DNA from: Bacillota bacterium
GTDB lineage: Bacteria; Bacillota_I; Bacilli_A; Acholeplasmatales; Acholeplasmataceae
NCBI GenBank assembly: GCA_023458995.1
Contig: JAEWVV010000007.1
Location: 1-22,259, forward strand
Direction: 5' to 3'
Length of the DNA stretch: 22,259 nucleotides
Shown here: piece after piece, positions 1-9,643 of the stretch
How positions within the stretch are numbered: position 1 is the first letter of the stretch
How the letters are laid out: each line of letters opens with the position of its first letter
Translations under genes and position numbers: made by a program
The notes under the pieces: model-generated
Seen by the model: only the letters and a program-made list of their open reading frames with translations
Told to the model about the DNA's origin: nothing
Databases searched by the model: none

Positions 1-2746
1 CTCTAGCACCAGAATCTGACATCATATAGATATTGTTATCAGAATCGAATTCTTCCATCAAGCCTTTTTGGATGTCGTCTCTGGTATCTTGCCATTCCTT
101 AATGACTAAGTCACGACGTTCAGAGTCCGTTAACCATCCTTGATCAAAGAGATCTCCGATTTCTTCGATTGATTTATTCGCTTGTGCAAGACGTTCTTCT
201 TTCTTCGAATAAACGTTAATATCAGCAAATGATACGGTAATACCTGCAACTGTCGAATACTTGAATCCTAAATCTTTTAAGCGGTCAAGCATCTTCGATG
301 TTTCTGAAATTTGAAGTTCTTTAAAGACTTGAGCAATGATTTGTGATAAGAATTTCTTCTTAAAAGGAGATGGTACAGGGATGTTTGGTAAAACATCTTT
401 TGGATTAATACCTTTCGTGATAAAGTACTTATCAGGTGTCTTTTGTTCAAGGTTTTCTAATGTTGGTTCATTTAAATAAGGGAATGATGGTGGAAGAATA
501 CGGTTGAATGTAAGTTTACCAAGTGTTGTCACTAAGTACTTATTCTTTTGATCATCAGTAAATCTTTGATTGATCGATTTAGGATCAACGATGATACGTG
601 TATGTAATCCAATTTCATCAGATTGATAAGCAAGATATGCTTCATCATAATTCCAATAATAATGACCTTCATTACGATTCTTGAAATTGTGTTCTGCTTG
701 GCGTTCTGCTGCACGATAACCGACAAATGAACGTTCAAGTTTTTCTTCAATCGTTAGATAGTAGTTTCCAAGAACCATGTCCTGTGATGGTGTAACAACA
801 GGTTTACCATCTTTAGGGTTAAGAATGTTATTTGAAGCAAGCATGAGAAGACGAGCTTCTGCCTGTGCTTCATTAGATAGTGGTACGTGAACAGCCATTT
901 GGTCACCGTCGAAGTCCGCGTTAAACGCAGGTGTTACGAGTGGGTGAAGGCGGATCGCTTTACCATCAATTAATTTAGGTTCAAATGCTTGAATACCTAA
1001 GCGGTGAAGTGTAGGCGCACGGTTTAATAGAACGGGATGTTCTCTTACAACCTTTTCTAGAGCTGCCCAAACATCATCATCCATCTTATCGTATTTAGCG
1101 TTCGCATTTTTCTTCGCGTTCGCATCATTACCTTGAAGTTTTTGAAGTTCTCTTAAGACGAATGGCTTGAATAGAATGATCGCCATTTCTCTAGGAATAC
1201 CACATTGGTACATCTCTAAGTCTGGACCAACGATAATAACTGAACGTCCTGAATAGTCAACACGTTTACCAAGTAAGTTTTGTCTAAAACGACCTTGTTT
1301 ACCGCGAAGCATATCGGATAATGATTTTAAGTGTCTGTTACGTTCAACTGCAGCTTTTTTACCACGTTTCGCATTGTCAAATAGTGCATCAACAGCTTCT
1401 TGTAACATACGTTTTTCGTTTTTCGTAATCAGACGTGGAGCATTTTGTTCTTTTTGTTTTTTCAAACGGTTGTTACGGTTTAAAATACGACGATATAAAT
1501 CGTTTAAATCGGTTGTCGCAAATCTACCACCATCAAGAGCAACCATTGGTCTTAAATCAGGTGGAATGACAGGAATAACATCCATGACCATCCATTCTGG
1601 TTTGTTATCAGAATTGTTGAATGCTTCAACAACTTCTAATCTCTTGATAATGCGATCGCGTTTTTGTTTAGAACTTGTTTTAAGTTTTCTTCTTAACGAC
1701 TTAACTTCTTTGTCTAAGTCAAGTTCTTGAAGTAACTTCTTAACAGCTTCTGCACCTGTTAGGGCAACGAATCTGCTGCCGTATTCTTCAGATAAAGCAG
1801 AGAAATCTTGTTCAGTTAAAATCTGCTTTTTAGAAAGAGGTGCTGTACCTGGGTCTGTAACGATATATGCTGCATGATAAACAACTTCTTCAAGAGCTTT
1901 CGCTTTAATTCCTAAAAGGATGGCTAAGCGTGATGGAGAGCTCTTTAAATACCATGTATGAACAACAGGAGCTTCAAGTTCGATATGTCCCATACGTTCT
2001 CTTCTCACTTTAGATTCAGTGATTTCGATACCGCACTTCTGACAGATTTGACCTTTATTACCTGATTGTTTTTTACCGCATGCGCATTGGTAATCGCGTG
2101 TTGGTCCAAAGATACGTTCGCAGAATAATCCACCTTCTTCAGGTTTAGATGTTCTGTAGTTAATGGTTTCGTGTGTTTTTACTTCACCATATGACCATTG
2201 TCTGATTTCATCAGGAGATGCTAGACGGATCTTTAAGTGGCTAAATGTGCGTGAACCATAGCCTTTACGAATCGGTTGAATATGACGATGAATACGTTCA
2301 TCAAGGTCGATTTCTTCGTGTTCATCTTCAGCAAGAATAACTTCATCTTCAATGGCTACATGGACATGTTCCTTAAGAGCATCAAATCCATAAAGTTCAA
2401 GTAGTTGATTAATTTCTTGTCTTAAGATAGCATCATCTTCAAATAGATGATATAAGGTATGACGATCATACTCTAAAAATTCTTTTAAGTCTTGAATGTT
2501 TGCTTCATTTAGAATTGAAATGACTTCATCGCTTAAGTTTAAGTTTTCCAAATTTCTTGGTAACTGGTAACGACGTAAAATCGATTTAATTTCTTCAAAG
2601 CTTTCACCAAGAAGCATGTTCAATTCTTTTAAATTGAAGGTGTTGAAGTCTTCTAACTGGTCAATACCAGAAAGTTTTAAGGCCTTTAAGGCTTCTTCAG
2701 ATAATTTCAAGGATTCAACATGTAGCGTTAATTTTTCTTTAGCCAT
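1..2746 (-). CDS. rpoC: DNA-directed RNA polymerase subunit beta-prime, 5' part, with a long N-terminal extension
   Basis: This is the largest subunit of RNA polymerase; it carries the catalytic magnesium site. About 915 codons are visible and the 3' end lies beyond the left edge; the last readable residues (MMSDSGAR) open the trigger-loop region. The ATG overlaps the rpoB stop (TAATG) and follows an AGGAGG ribosome site by 9 bases. Canonical beta-prime sequence starts near residue 173 ([13 protein letters not shown]). It is followed by the zinc ribbon (CAC...CQKC) and the active-site motif NADFDGDQ with Asp611, Asp613 and Asp615. The motif sits about 151 residues later than in E. coli because of the N-terminal extension. 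Residues 10-63 and 66-121 of that extension resemble two alpha-CTD domains, and an acidic linker (about 130-155) follows. The only Met between residue 1 and the canonical start is at 44, so the extension is very probably translated. Confidence 0.97.
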   Translation of the reverse strand, partial: MAKEKLTLHVESLKLSEEALKALKLSGIDQLEDFNTFNLKELNMLLGESFEEIKSILRRYQLPRNLENLNLSDEVISILNEANIQDLKEFLEYDRHTLYHLFEDDAILRQEINQLLELYGFDALKEHVHVAIEDEVILAEDEHEEIDLDERIHRHIQPIRKGYGSRTFSHLKIRLASPDEIRQWSYGEVKTHETINYRTSKPEEGGLFCERIFGPTRDYQCACGKKQSGNKGQICQKCGIEITESKVRRERMGHIELEAPVVHTWYLKSSPSRLAILLGIKAKALEEVVYHAAYIVTDPGTAPLSKKQILTEQDFSALSEEYGSRFVALTGAEAVKKLLQELDLDKEVKSLRRKLKTSSKQKRDRIIKRLEVVEAFNNSDNKPEWMVMDVIPVIPPDLRPMVALDGGRFATTDLNDLYRRILNRNNRLKKQKEQNAPRLITKNEKRMLQEAVDALFDNAKRGKKAAVERNRHLKSLSDMLRGKQGRFRQNLLGKRVDYSGRSVIIVGPDLEMYQCGIPREMAIILFKPFVLRELQKLQGNDANAKKNANAKYDKMDDDVWAALEKVVREHPVLLNRAPTLHRLGIQAFEPKLIDGKAIRLHPLVTPAFNADFDGDQMAVHVPLSNEAQAEARLLMLASNNILNPKDGKPVVTPSQDMVLGNYYLTIEEKLERSFVGYRAAERQAEHNFKNRNEGHYYWNYDEAYLAYQSDEIGLHTRIIVDPKSINQRFTDDQKNKYLVTTLGKLTFNRILPPSFPYLNEPTLENLEQKTPDKYFITKGINPKDVLPNIPVPSPFKKKFLSQIIAQVFKELQISETSKMLDRLKDLGFKYSTVAGITVSFADINVYSKKEERLAQANKSIEEIGDLFDQGWLTDSERRDLVIKEWQDTRDDIQKGLMEEFDSDNNIYMMSDSGAR

Positions 2747-5700
2747 TAACGAAATCCTCCTTTGAACTTGCTGGGACTGTTATCAACAAGTGATTTCTGA
2801 GCTTCATTTTCTCCGGTTGTAGCATCGATTAATTCAACATATAAACCGAGAGCTTGGAGTTCACGTGTTAATACGCGGAATGATTCTGGAATGGATGCGG
2901 GTGGAATAGGTTTATCGTGTGTAATCGCACTATATACCTTATTTCTTCCGAGCATATCATCTGACTTAACGGTAAGCATTTCCTGCAAGGTATGTGCTGC
3001 ACCATAAGCGTAGAGTGCCCAAACTTCCATTTCCCCGAAACGTTGCCCACCGTTTTGTGCTTTACCACCCATTGGTTGTTGTGTAACCAGTGTGTATGGA
3101 CCAACAGAACGTGCATGAAGTTTATCATCAACCATGTGTGATAGTTTAATCATATACATGACACCCACAGAAATTCTGTTTTCATAGGGTTGACCTGTAC
3201 GACCATCATATAGAACAGTTTTTCCATCTGGATCGATACCTGATTCAGCTAAAATACTCTTTAAGTCATCATCAGAAACACCGTCGAAGACAGGGGTTGC
3301 GACTTTAACATTTAATTTCTTAGCAGCTAAACCTAAATGGATTTCAAGAATCTGTCCGATGTTCATACGTGATGGAACACCGAGTGGGTTTAACATGATG
3401 TCTACAGGTGTACCATCTGCCATGTATGGCATATCTTCTCTTGGAAGAATCTTAGAGATAACACCTTTATTACCGTGACGACCAGCCATCTTGTCACCTT
3501 CAGAAATCTTACGTTTCTTAGCGACATAAACTCTAATGACTTCGTTAACGCCACTGGGGAGTTGATCACCATTTTTCTTGGAGAAATATTGAATGGATTG
3601 AACAATACCACCACCGCCGTGTGGAACACGGAGTGATGAATCACGATATTCTCTTGATTTTTCACCGATAACTGCATGAATCAGTTTTTCAGATGGGCTT
3701 GGTTCGAACACACCTTTAGGTGTAATCTTACCAACAAGAATATCATTTTCTTTAACTTCAGAACCCGGAATGATAATACCGCGTTCATCTAAGTTTTTGA
3801 GTGTATCTTGACCCGCGTTTGGAACTTCGCGTGTAATTTCTTCTCTACCTGAACCTGTTTTAAGTTCTCTGGTTTCGATTTCGTATTCATCGATATGAAC
3901 CGATGTATAAACGTCTTGTTTAACTAAATCTTCAGATAAGATGATGGCATCTTCGTAGTTATAACCTTCCCAGGTCATGAATGCAACGGTAACGTTTCTA
4001 CCTAAAGCAAGTTCACCTTTATCTGTGGATGGACCATCAGCAAGAATATCGCCTGCATCTACATATTCACCCATTGTTACTAATGGACGTTGTAAGATAC
4101 ACGTGTCTTGGTTTGATCTAAAGAAACGAATGAGATCATACGTTTCACTTTCACCCATACCATAATCTTTTAACGTTTTCGCAATTTCATAGGTAAATGG
4201 TTTTGATGAATCGTATAGAACATTGTTTCCAACGTATAAACTGTGTTCTGGTTTTGCAGTGACTGTGATTTTACTTGCATCAGCAAATGTGACATAGCCT
4301 GCAATACGTGAAACGATAACTGCACCTGAGTCTTTTGCAGCACGGTATTCAATACCCGTACCAACGATAGGTGATTCAGGTTTTAATAGAGGTACAGCTT
4401 GGCGTTGCATGTTTGCTCCCATGAGGGCGCGTGATGCGTCGTCATGTTCAAGGAATGGAATCGTTGAAGTCGCAACAGATACAATCTGTTTTGGCGATAC
4501 GTCCATAAATGTAATATCTTTAGGATCGAACATTGAGGTTTCACCTCTAAAACGTCCAATTACCTTTTCAGCAATGATTTCACCAGATTCTGATAATTCA
4601 GTTGCTGCAGATGCGATAACTTCATCATATTCTTCATCTGCTGTTAAATAACGTGATTCACTGGAAACGATATGTTTTCCATTGATCTTGTTCACGGCGA
4701 GATAAGGTGTTTGAATAAAGCCATATTGGTCAACTTTACCATAGGTAGCAAGTGAAGAAATAAGACCAATTGAAGGACCTTCAGGTGTTTCAATTGGACA
4801 AATACGTCCGTAGTGGGAGTTATGTACGTCACGTACTTCAACGCCCGCACGGTCTCTTGCAAGACCACCAGTACCTAGAGCAGAAACTCTTCTCTTTTGA
4901 GTTAATTCTGCAAGTGGGTTGATTTGATCCATGAACTGTGAAAGCTGTGAACTACCGAAAAATGTCTTAATCGCACCAGCAAGTGGAGTCATATTAATAA
5001 TATTCGAAGGTGTTGCATCAGCAAACGTCGTTGTAGACATCTTATCTTTAATATTCTTTTCCGCTCTTGCTAAACCAATTCTGAATTGATTCTTTAAGAG
5101 TTCACCAATAAGTCTTAAACGACGATTACCTAAATGGTCAATATCATCGATTTGTCCTAAACCATCATAAAGGTTTAAGTAGTAACTCATGGATGCTACG
5201 ATATCAGATAAAGTAATGTATTCTTTTGTTTCTCTTTGGTCATTACCAATGACTTTAACAGGAACAATCTTTTCAGTTTCTTTATCTTTAACAGTAACTT
5301 CAATCATTTCAACGATAACGCCTTCACGTTCTTTTTCACGTGCATAGATATCGCCTGATAAGAAGTACTTAATCACTTTTTCATCTAAGGACTGACGTGT
5401 TCTTCTTAAAACAGCGATAACTTCTTCAGTCACTTCAGTGTTCTTAGAAACAAGGATTTCACCTGTTCTTAAGTTAATGATGTTTTCTTTTGTGTAAAGT
5501 GCATCACCGGCGTCTGGTAGACGGGTTGCTAAGATTTCATCAGGAGTTTCGTTTTGTAATGATTCTTCTTTTGAAATGATTTCTTTACGTAATGCATGAC
5601 GTTTTTCTTTTAGGATGTTAATGATTTCACGTGTGATTTTTGTCTTTTCAGCAACAATCACTTCACCTGTATTTGGATCAACAATATCAGTTGCTGTATA

Positions 5701-6567
5701 TGCACCTAAAACACGTCCTAAAACGTCAAGTTTCTTATTGAACTTATAGCGTCCAACAGATGCTAAATCATAACGTCTTCTTTCAAATAAACGCATTCTA
5801 ATAAATTCTCTCGCAGCATCAGCAGGTACTTTTTCACCCTGTCTTAACTTCGAATATAGATCAACGATAGCTTCATCGCTGTTTTTTGTTTCATCTTTTT
5901 CAAAGGTTGCTTCTAAGTAAGCTGACTTACCAAAAACTTCCATAATGTCTTTCTTCTTGCCTAAACCTAATGCGCGCATCATTGTGGTCATTGGAACCTT
6001 CTTAGAACGGTCGAGCTTAGCATAAAGAATATTCTTTGATCCTAACTCATACTCGATCCAAGCACCACGGGTTGGAATGACTTGTGCCATGTATTTAACC
6101 ATATTGAGCTTCTTATCAAGCTCACTGGTAAAATATGCGCCAGCTGAACGAATAATTTGTGAAACAACAACACGTTCTGCACCGTTGATAACAAAAGTAC
6201 CCGACGGTGTCATGTAGGGAATTTCACACATCAGAACAATGTTTTCACGAACTTCGCCAGTCACAGCATTTTCTAGCTTCACGCGGGCTGAGAGTTGTTT
6301 TGCGTAATTGACATCTCTTAATTTAGATTCCTGAATGTCGTATTTCGGTTCCGCTAAAAAGTGTTCTTCAAAATACAGTTTTAAATCACCGTTATGTCCT
6401 TCAATCGGTGAAATATCAACCATCAGTTCTCTAATGCCTTCATCGATAAACCACTTAAATGATTTGGTTTGTATTTCGATGAGGTCTGGCAAATCAATGT
6501 CATAACGCATTTTTGAATAATTTCTGCGCTCTGCTTTTTTGCCGTATTTGACGCTTCGATATCCCAT
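2746..6567 (-). CDS. rpoB: DNA-directed RNA polymerase subunit beta
   Basis: RpoB forms the RNA polymerase core with beta-prime and two alpha subunits. I place the start at the ATG at 6567, 8 bases after AGGAG. A GTG three codons upstream (6576) overlaps that ribosome site and is less likely. The protein has 1273 residues; Bacillus RpoB has about 1190. Landmarks are the rifampicin pocket ([19 protein letters not shown]), the conserved [13 protein letters not shown] stretch, [22 protein letters not shown] and the C-terminal [13 protein letters not shown]. Part of the extra length comes from an internal duplication at residues 300-331 and 368-399. Residue 557 is Gln where E. coli has His526 in the rifampicin site. 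The stop shares one base with the rpoC start, so the two genes are probably translationally coupled. Confidence 0.98.
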   Translation of the reverse strand: MGYRSVKYGKKAERRNYSKMRYDIDLPDLIEIQTKSFKWFIDEGIRELMVDISPIEGHNGDLKLYFEEHFLAEPKYDIQESKLRDVNYAKQLSARVKLENAVTGEVRENIVLMCEIPYMTPSGTFVINGAERVVVSQIIRSAGAYFTSELDKKLNMVKYMAQVIPTRGAWIEYELGSKNILYAKLDRSKKVPMTTMMRALGLGKKKDIMEVFGKSAYLEATFEKDETKNSDEAIVDLYSKLRQGEKVPADAAREFIRMRLFERRRYDLASVGRYKFNKKLDVLGRVLGAYTATDIVDPNTGEVIVAEKTKITREIINILKEKRHALRKEIISKEESLQNETPDEILATRLPDAGDALYTKENIINLRTGEILVSKNTEVTEEVIAVLRRTRQSLDEKVIKYFLSGDIYAREKEREGVIVEMIEVTVKDKETEKIVPVKVIGNDQRETKEYITLSDIVASMSYYLNLYDGLGQIDDIDHLGNRRLRLIGELLKNQFRIGLARAEKNIKDKMSTTTFADATPSNIINMTPLAGAIKTFFGSSQLSQFMDQINPLAELTQKRRVSALGTGGLARDRAGVEVRDVHNSHYGRICPIETPEGPSIGLISSLATYGKVDQYGFIQTPYLAVNKINGKHIVSSESRYLTADEEYDEVIASAATELSESGEIIAEKVIGRFRGETSMFDPKDITFMDVSPKQIVSVATSTIPFLEHDDASRALMGANMQRQAVPLLKPESPIVGTGIEYRAAKDSGAVIVSRIAGYVTFADASKITVTAKPEHSLYVGNNVLYDSSKPFTYEIAKTLKDYGMGESETYDLIRFFRSNQDTCILQRPLVTMGEYVDAGDILADGPSTDKGELALGRNVTVAFMTWEGYNYEDAIILSEDLVKQDVYTSVHIDEYEIETRELKTGSGREEITREVPNAGQDTLKNLDERGIIIPGSEVKENDILVGKITPKGVFEPSPSEKLIHAVIGEKSREYRDSSLRVPHGGGGIVQSIQYFSKKNGDQLPSGVNEVIRVYVAKKRKISEGDKMAGRHGNKGVISKILPREDMPYMADGTPVDIMLNPLGVPSRMNIGQILEIHLGLAAKKLNVKVATPVFDGVSDDDLKSILAESGIDPDGKTVLYDGRTGQPYENRISVGVMYMIKLSHMVDDKLHARSVGPYTLVTQQPMGGKAQNGGQRFGEMEVWALYAYGAAHTLQEMLTVKSDDMLGRNKVYSAITHDKPIPPASIPESFRVLTRELQALGLYVELIDATTGENEAQKSLVDNSPSKFKGGFR

Positions 6568-6647
6568 AATCCACACTCCTATCGTCTTTGGAAATCGTGT
6601 TTATATATATATAAAAATGAAAAGAAAACAACATTATGCATTTTATT

Positions 6648-6676
6648 ATATTATCACATTGTGTATCAATAGTCAA
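6648..6676 (-). promoter_or_regulatory. Promoter of rpoB-rpoC
   Basis: On the minus strand TTGACT (6671-6676) is followed after 17 bases by TAATAT (6648-6653). This is close to the housekeeping consensus. The -35 box overlaps the TGA stop of the methyltransferase gene upstream. A second combination, TTGATA with TAAAAT 18 bases on, lies just downstream. The implied leader is about 70 bases and holds a TATATATATATA run. It lets rpoBC be made independently of the ribosomal protein genes. Confidence 0.75.
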
Positions 6677-7278
6677 TCATTTTCGTTTTTTTTCGCTAAA
6701 AGAATCCAATATCCACCACTTTTGTCAATGGTTTCGCAGTTACCAAAAAGTTCGATTAGCTTACTTACAGTTGAAGGAGCTCCTTGCTTTTTTTGAATAA
6801 CTACATAGAGTAAACCTTGATGATTAAGTGATTTATATGCACCTTCATAAAGTGCGAAAACAACTTGTTTGCCGGCACGAATCGGTGGATTCGTAACAAC
6901 GACATCTGCCTTGACATTTACATTTTCAAACAGAAAACTAACACTAGCCTCCACGTTTTCAATCCTGTTTTCTTTAATATTCATTTGGGTTAATGCGACT
7001 GCACGTTCATTTACGTCATACGCATAGACAAAGATCTCAGGATACTTTTTAGCTAAGTATAAACTGATTGGGCCGTACCCTGAACCCATATCAATTACCG
7101 TTTTAACTGAAGTGGGTAATTGAATATTCTCGAGTAAAACTTTTGTACCGTAATCGAGTCCTCTCTTAGAGAAAACACCGCTGTCGGTATTTAAACGCAG
7201 TGAAACATCCTTGATTCTCACATCAAGGATGTTCAGATCGTGCGCAAGCTTTTCATCGTTTAAATAGTAGTGACTCAT
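6673..7278 (-). CDS. Class I SAM-dependent methyltransferase, YbxB/RsmC-type
   Basis: This 201-residue protein matches the RsmC-like methyltransferases that modify a guanine in 16S rRNA. It has the single catalytic domain only; E. coli RsmC has two domains. The SAM-binding motif is MGSGYGPISLYLA, and the NPPIRAGK motif of base N-methyltransferases follows. B. subtilis ybxB sits at the same place, between rplL and rpoB, which supports the assignment. The ATG at 7278 lies just behind a purine-rich AAAAGGGGGG site. The gene comes directly after a terminator hairpin downstream of rplL and I see no promoter of its own, so it is probably expressed by read-through. The rRNA target is inferred from the family and not proven here. 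Confidence 0.9.
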   Translation of the reverse strand: MSHYYLNDEKLAHDLNILDVRIKDVSLRLNTDSGVFSKRGLDYGTKVLLENIQLPTSVKTVIDMGSGYGPISLYLAKKYPEIFVYAYDVNERAVALTQMNIKENRIENVEASVSFLFENVNVKADVVVTNPPIRAGKQVVFALYEGAYKSLNHQGLLYVVIQKKQGAPSTVSKLIELFGNCETIDKSGGYWILLAKKNEND

Positions 7279-7297
7279 TGGCCCCCCTTTTAACGGC

Positions 7298-7325
7298 GAA
7301 AAAACCCGAGATCAATTCTCAGGTT
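7298..7325 (-). terminator. Terminator after rplL
   Basis: The minus strand reads AACCTGAG, a 7-base loop, CTCGGGTT, then a run of T. The stem has 8 pairs, one of them G-U. It lies between the rplL stop and the ribosome site of the methyltransferase gene, so it should cap most transcripts from the ribosomal protein operon. Confidence 0.8.
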
Positions 7326-7347
7326 AAAAATTCGCTTCACTTAGAAG

Positions 7348-7722
7348 TTACTTAATTTCAACAGTTGCACCAGCATCTTGTAATTGTTGCTTGATTGCTT
7401 CTGCTTCTTCCTTCTTAATCTTTTCTTTGATAACTGCGTCAGCTGTTTCAGTTAAAGTCTTAGCATCTGCTAATCCTAAACCTGTAAGTTCACGAACAAC
7501 TTTAATGACTGCAATCTTGTTAGCACCGAAAGTCTTAAGAATAACATTGAATTCTGTTTTTTCTTCGACTGCGGCTGCTGCTGCACCTGCTGCTGGAGCT
7601 GCTGCTACTGCAGTTGGGTCGATTCCAAATTCTTCTTTTAAGCCATCAACTAAATCCTTGATTTCTAATAAAGTCATTTCTTTTAGAGCTTCAATAAAAG
7701 CTGCTTTTGTAAGTTTTGCCAT
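7348..7722 (-). CDS. rplL: 50S ribosomal protein L7/L12
   Basis: L7/L12 forms the flexible stalk of the large subunit that recruits translational GTPases. The protein has 124 residues, the normal length. Its N-terminal dimerisation helix ([20 protein letters not shown]) is followed by an Ala-rich hinge at about residues 38-52. The C-terminal domain carries the conserved [20 protein letters not shown] and [12 protein letters not shown] segments. AGGAGG lies 9 bases before the ATG. Only 18 bases separate it from rplJ, so the pair is co-transcribed, as is usual for L10 and L12, which bind each other. Confidence 0.98.
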   Translation of the reverse strand: MAKLTKAAFIEALKEMTLLEIKDLVDGLKEEFGIDPTAVAAAPAAGAAAAAVEEKTEFNVILKTFGANKIAVIKVVRELTGLGLADAKTLTETADAVIKEKIKKEEAEAIKQQLQDAGATVEIK

Positions 7723-7740
7723 GTTAAATTTCCTCCTAAA

Positions 7741-8232
7741 TTATTCTTGTGGATTGCTGATCATATTAAGACCAACAGCTAATTCTCTCACCGGAGTGAG
7801 CATACCTACTGCAAGCATAGTGAGTAGGGTTTCTCTTGATGGTAATGTAGCGAGTGCGTTAATTGCGTTAACGTCAACAACTTTACCTTCAACAATACCT
7901 GAACTAATTTGTACAACTTTGTTATCCTTCGCAAAATCGAAAATGATTTTTGCGGGAGCAACAACATCCGAGTAGCTGATAGCTAATGCTTTAGCACCTG
8001 CTAAAGTATGCGCTAAATCGCCGTATCCAGCTGCGATTGATGCTCTTCTCGAAATATTGTTCTTATAGACTGTGACATCACAGCCTGCTTCTCTTAACTG
8101 GTGACGTAGTCTTGTAAATGATTCTACAGTCAAACCAGGATAGTCGAAGGCAACAACAGTAGTAGCACGTCCAAGCTTTTCAGTCAGTTCGCGTACGGCT
8201 TCCGCCTTACGTTCTAAAATTGCTTTTTGCAT
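7741..8232 (-). CDS. rplJ: 50S ribosomal protein L10
   Basis: L10 anchors the L7/L12 stalk on 23S rRNA. I place the start at the ATG at 8232 (MQKAILERKAEAV), 6 bases after AAGGAGG, giving 163 residues. An upstream in-frame start at 8307 would translate through the L10 leader hairpin and is rejected. The N-terminal RNA-binding domain contains VVAFDYPGLTVESFTRLRHQ; the C-terminal helix that binds L12 ends in NMISNPQE. The gene is preceded by a recognisable L10 leader, so autogenous control is expected. Confidence 0.97.
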   Translation of the reverse strand: MQKAILERKAEAVRELTEKLGRATTVVAFDYPGLTVESFTRLRHQLREAGCDVTVYKNNISRRASIAAGYGDLAHTLAGAKALAISYSDVVAPAKIIFDFAKDNKVVQISSGIVEGKVVDVNAINALATLPSRETLLTMLAVGMLTPVRELAVGLNMISNPQE

Positions 8233-8253
8233 GAAATGCCTCCTTCGTTTACT

Positions 8254-8352
8254 AAAAATCTCTCTCTTGCCAAAGACAAAAGAGAGATTAAAATCGTTTG
8301 ATTTCAAACACCTCGGTAGGAAATTAAGCGAGTCGCACCTACTGTCTTTGGC
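8254..8352 (-). promoter_or_regulatory. L10 leader with terminator hairpin (autoregulation of rplJ-rplL)
   Basis: The transcript between rplA and rplJ contains the conserved elements of the Firmicutes L10 leader: GCCAAAGACAGUAGGUGCGA, then the GCUUAA and CCUACCGAGGU segments, which mimic the L10 site of 23S rRNA. UAGG pairs with CCUA around a small GCGA/UCGC hairpin. Downstream, 8258-8288 forms a 12-pair stem with a 7-base loop followed by UUUU, a terminator-like attenuator. The sequence GCCAAAGACA in the leader (8343-8352) is exactly complementary to UGUCUUUGGC in and beside the terminator loop (8269-8278), which offers a competing pairing. Recognition is from the sequence pattern; the switching mechanism is my inference. 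Confidence 0.88.
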
Positions 8353-8372
8353 GATTAAATTTTCGCTTTTAA

Positions 8373-9071
8373 TTAACCGCGCGCTCTTAAGGATTCTTCA
8401 TCCAAATGAATGCCAGGAGCCATACTTGAAGAAACTGTGATGTTCTTCATGTAAGTACCTTTAACGGTTGTTGGCTTAATACGGATAAGTTGATCAAAGA
8501 TTGTTTTAACGTTGTCTTTGAGTTGTGCTTCGGTAAATGATACACGACCTACTGGTACGTGGATGTTACCAACCTTATCTGTACGATACTCGATTTTACC
8601 ATTTTTGATTTCTGAGACAGCTTTAGTAACATCCATTGTTACTGTTCCTGTCTTAGGGTTTGGCATTAAGCCTTTAGGTCCTAAGATACGGCCTAGTTTA
8701 CCAAGTTGTCCCATCATGTCTGGTGTAGCCACCATAACATCGAACTCAAACCAGCCTGCGCCGATCTTTTGAATGAGTTCTGCAGCTCCAACGAAATCAG
8801 CACCAGCAGCTTCTGCTTCTTTTGCTTTTTCGCCTTGTGCAATAACAACAACGCGGGAAACTTTACCTGTACCATGTGGTAATACGAGTGCACCTCTTAA
8901 GTTCTGCTCAGCCTTTCTTGGGTCAAGGTTGAGTCTAAATGCGACTTCAACAGTTGCATCAAACTTAACGTAAGAGGTCTTCTTGACTAATGTCATTGCT
9001 TCATCTACTGAATATTTCTTCGATTTGTCAATGAGCTTAGCTGCCTCAAGGTATTTCTTTCCTCTTTTCAT
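8373..9071 (-). CDS. rplA: 50S ribosomal protein L1
   Basis: L1 forms the mobile L1 stalk near the ribosomal E site and represses its own operon in many bacteria. The ATG at 9071 ([20 protein letters not shown]) lies 6 bases after AGGAGG and gives 232 residues, the usual size. The earlier in-frame start at 9113 would add 14 non-conserved residues that overlap a candidate RNA structure. Family signatures are visible: LPHGTGK, the [20 protein letters not shown] segment and [15 protein letters not shown]. The gene follows rplK by 66 bases. Confidence 0.98.
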   Translation of the reverse strand: MKRGKKYLEAAKLIDKSKKYSVDEAMTLVKKTSYVKFDATVEVAFRLNLDPRKAEQNLRGALVLPHGTGKVSRVVVIAQGEKAKEAEAAGADFVGAAELIQKIGAGWFEFDVMVATPDMMGQLGKLGRILGPKGLMPNPKTGTVTMDVTKAVSEIKNGKIEYRTDKVGNIHVPVGRVSFTEAQLKDNVKTIFDQLIRIKPTTVKGTYMKNITVSSSMAPGIHLDEESLRARG

Positions 9072-9088
9072 ATTCTTCCTCCTAAAAT

Positions 9089-9113
9089 GTGGTCTAGCGG
9101 GATATCCTCCCAC
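9089..9113 (-). promoter_or_regulatory. Candidate second L1-binding RNA site before rplA
   Basis: The transcript reads GUGGGAGGAU, a short bridging stretch, then GACCAC. It resembles the GUGGAAGAAU...ACCAC element in the rplK leader, and 23S rRNA at its L1 site also pairs a GUGGG strand with an ACCAC strand. It lies just upstream of the rplA ribosome site. This is pattern-based and unproven. Confidence 0.35.
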
Positions 9114-9139
9114 AATTTAGATAGCTAATGATCTAAATT
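9114..9139 (-). other. Stem-loop overlapping the rplK stop codon
   Basis: A perfect 9-base inverted repeat (AATTTAGAT, 8-base loop, ATCTAAATT) begins inside the rplK stop codon. No T run follows, so it is not an intrinsic terminator. It could be a processing or stability hairpin between rplK and rplA. Confidence 0.5.
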
Positions 9140-9563
9140 ATTCTGAAACGGTGATGCCCATTTGACGTGCTGTACCTGCGATAATTTTCATTGCTGCTTC
9201 TACAGTGTAAGCATTTAAGTCAGGCATCTTTCTTGTCGCAATTTCTTTTAACTGAGCTTGAGTGATGGTAGCAACCTTATCTTTCTTAGCGTTCTTTGAG
9301 CCAGATTGAATGTTTGCAGCCTTCTTCAGCAAATCACTTGCGGGTGGGGTTTTTGTGACGAATGAGAATGTACGGTCATCATAAACCGAGATAATCACTG
9401 GTACGACAAATCCCATTTGATCTTTTGTTGCTTCATTAAATTGGGAACAGAATGCTGGAATGTTTACCTGAGCTTGACCAAGTGCTGGACCAACTGGTGG
9501 TGCTGGGTTAGCTTTACCTGCTGCGATCTGTAATTTAACGACTTTTACAACCTTTTTTGCCAT
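9138..9563 (-). CDS. rplK: 50S ribosomal protein L11
   Basis: L11 binds the GTPase-associated region of 23S rRNA. The chosen start ([20 protein letters not shown]) at 9563 lies 9 bases after AAGGAGG and gives 141 residues, the typical length. A TTG three codons earlier is discounted because it falls within the spacer. Conserved features are [14 protein letters not shown] in the N-terminal domain, [14 protein letters not shown] and the C-terminal RNA-binding segment ending GTARQMGI. It is the first gene of the rplKAJL operon and has a strong promoter of its own, because nusG is not next to it here. Confidence 0.98.
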   Translation of the reverse strand: MAKKVVKVVKLQIAAGKANPAPPVGPALGQAQVNIPAFCSQFNEATKDQMGFVVPVIISVYDDRTFSFVTKTPPASDLLKKAANIQSGSKNAKKDKVATITQAQLKEIATRKMPDLNAYTVEAAMKIIAGTARQMGITVSE

Positions 9564-9584
9564 GAGACACAACCTCCTTCTTTA

Positions 9585-9621
9585 CATAAGTATGTGGTAT
9601 GAATTTCATTCTTCCACTATG
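9585..9621 (-). promoter_or_regulatory. Candidate L1-binding leader element before rplK
   Basis: The transcript folds as an outer CAUA/UAUG stem, an asymmetric 5-base bulge, a GUGG/CCAC stem and an inner GAAU-GAA-AUUC hairpin. The GUGGAAG and AUACCAC strands resemble the 23S rRNA L1 site, where GGUGGGUAG pairs near AAAUACCACC. In many bacteria L1 represses the rplK-rplA operon through such a site. The assignment is by pattern only. Confidence 0.5.
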
Positions 9622-9643
9622 GTGTGCTTTCACACGCGATATC

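Noticed and set aside
1374..1730. Plus-strand open frame inside rpoC
   Set aside because: It lies antisense to conserved beta-prime sequence and is explained by codon bias of the real gene. The same holds for the other antisense frames within rpoB, the ATPase, cysS and rplA.
6602..6613. TATATATATATA run in the rpoB leader as a promoter
   Set aside because: It has no matching -35 box, and a near-consensus promoter lies just upstream.
7391..7975. Open frame of 194 codons on the plus strand across rplL and rplJ
   Set aside because: It is antisense to two clear ribosomal protein genes; its composition mirrors the Ala-rich hinge of L12, and it has no ribosome site or family resemblance.
8233..8307. 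Longer N-terminus for L10
   Set aside because: It would be translated from the attenuator hairpin of the L10 leader; the ATG at 8232 has an ideal ribosome site and matches the family start.
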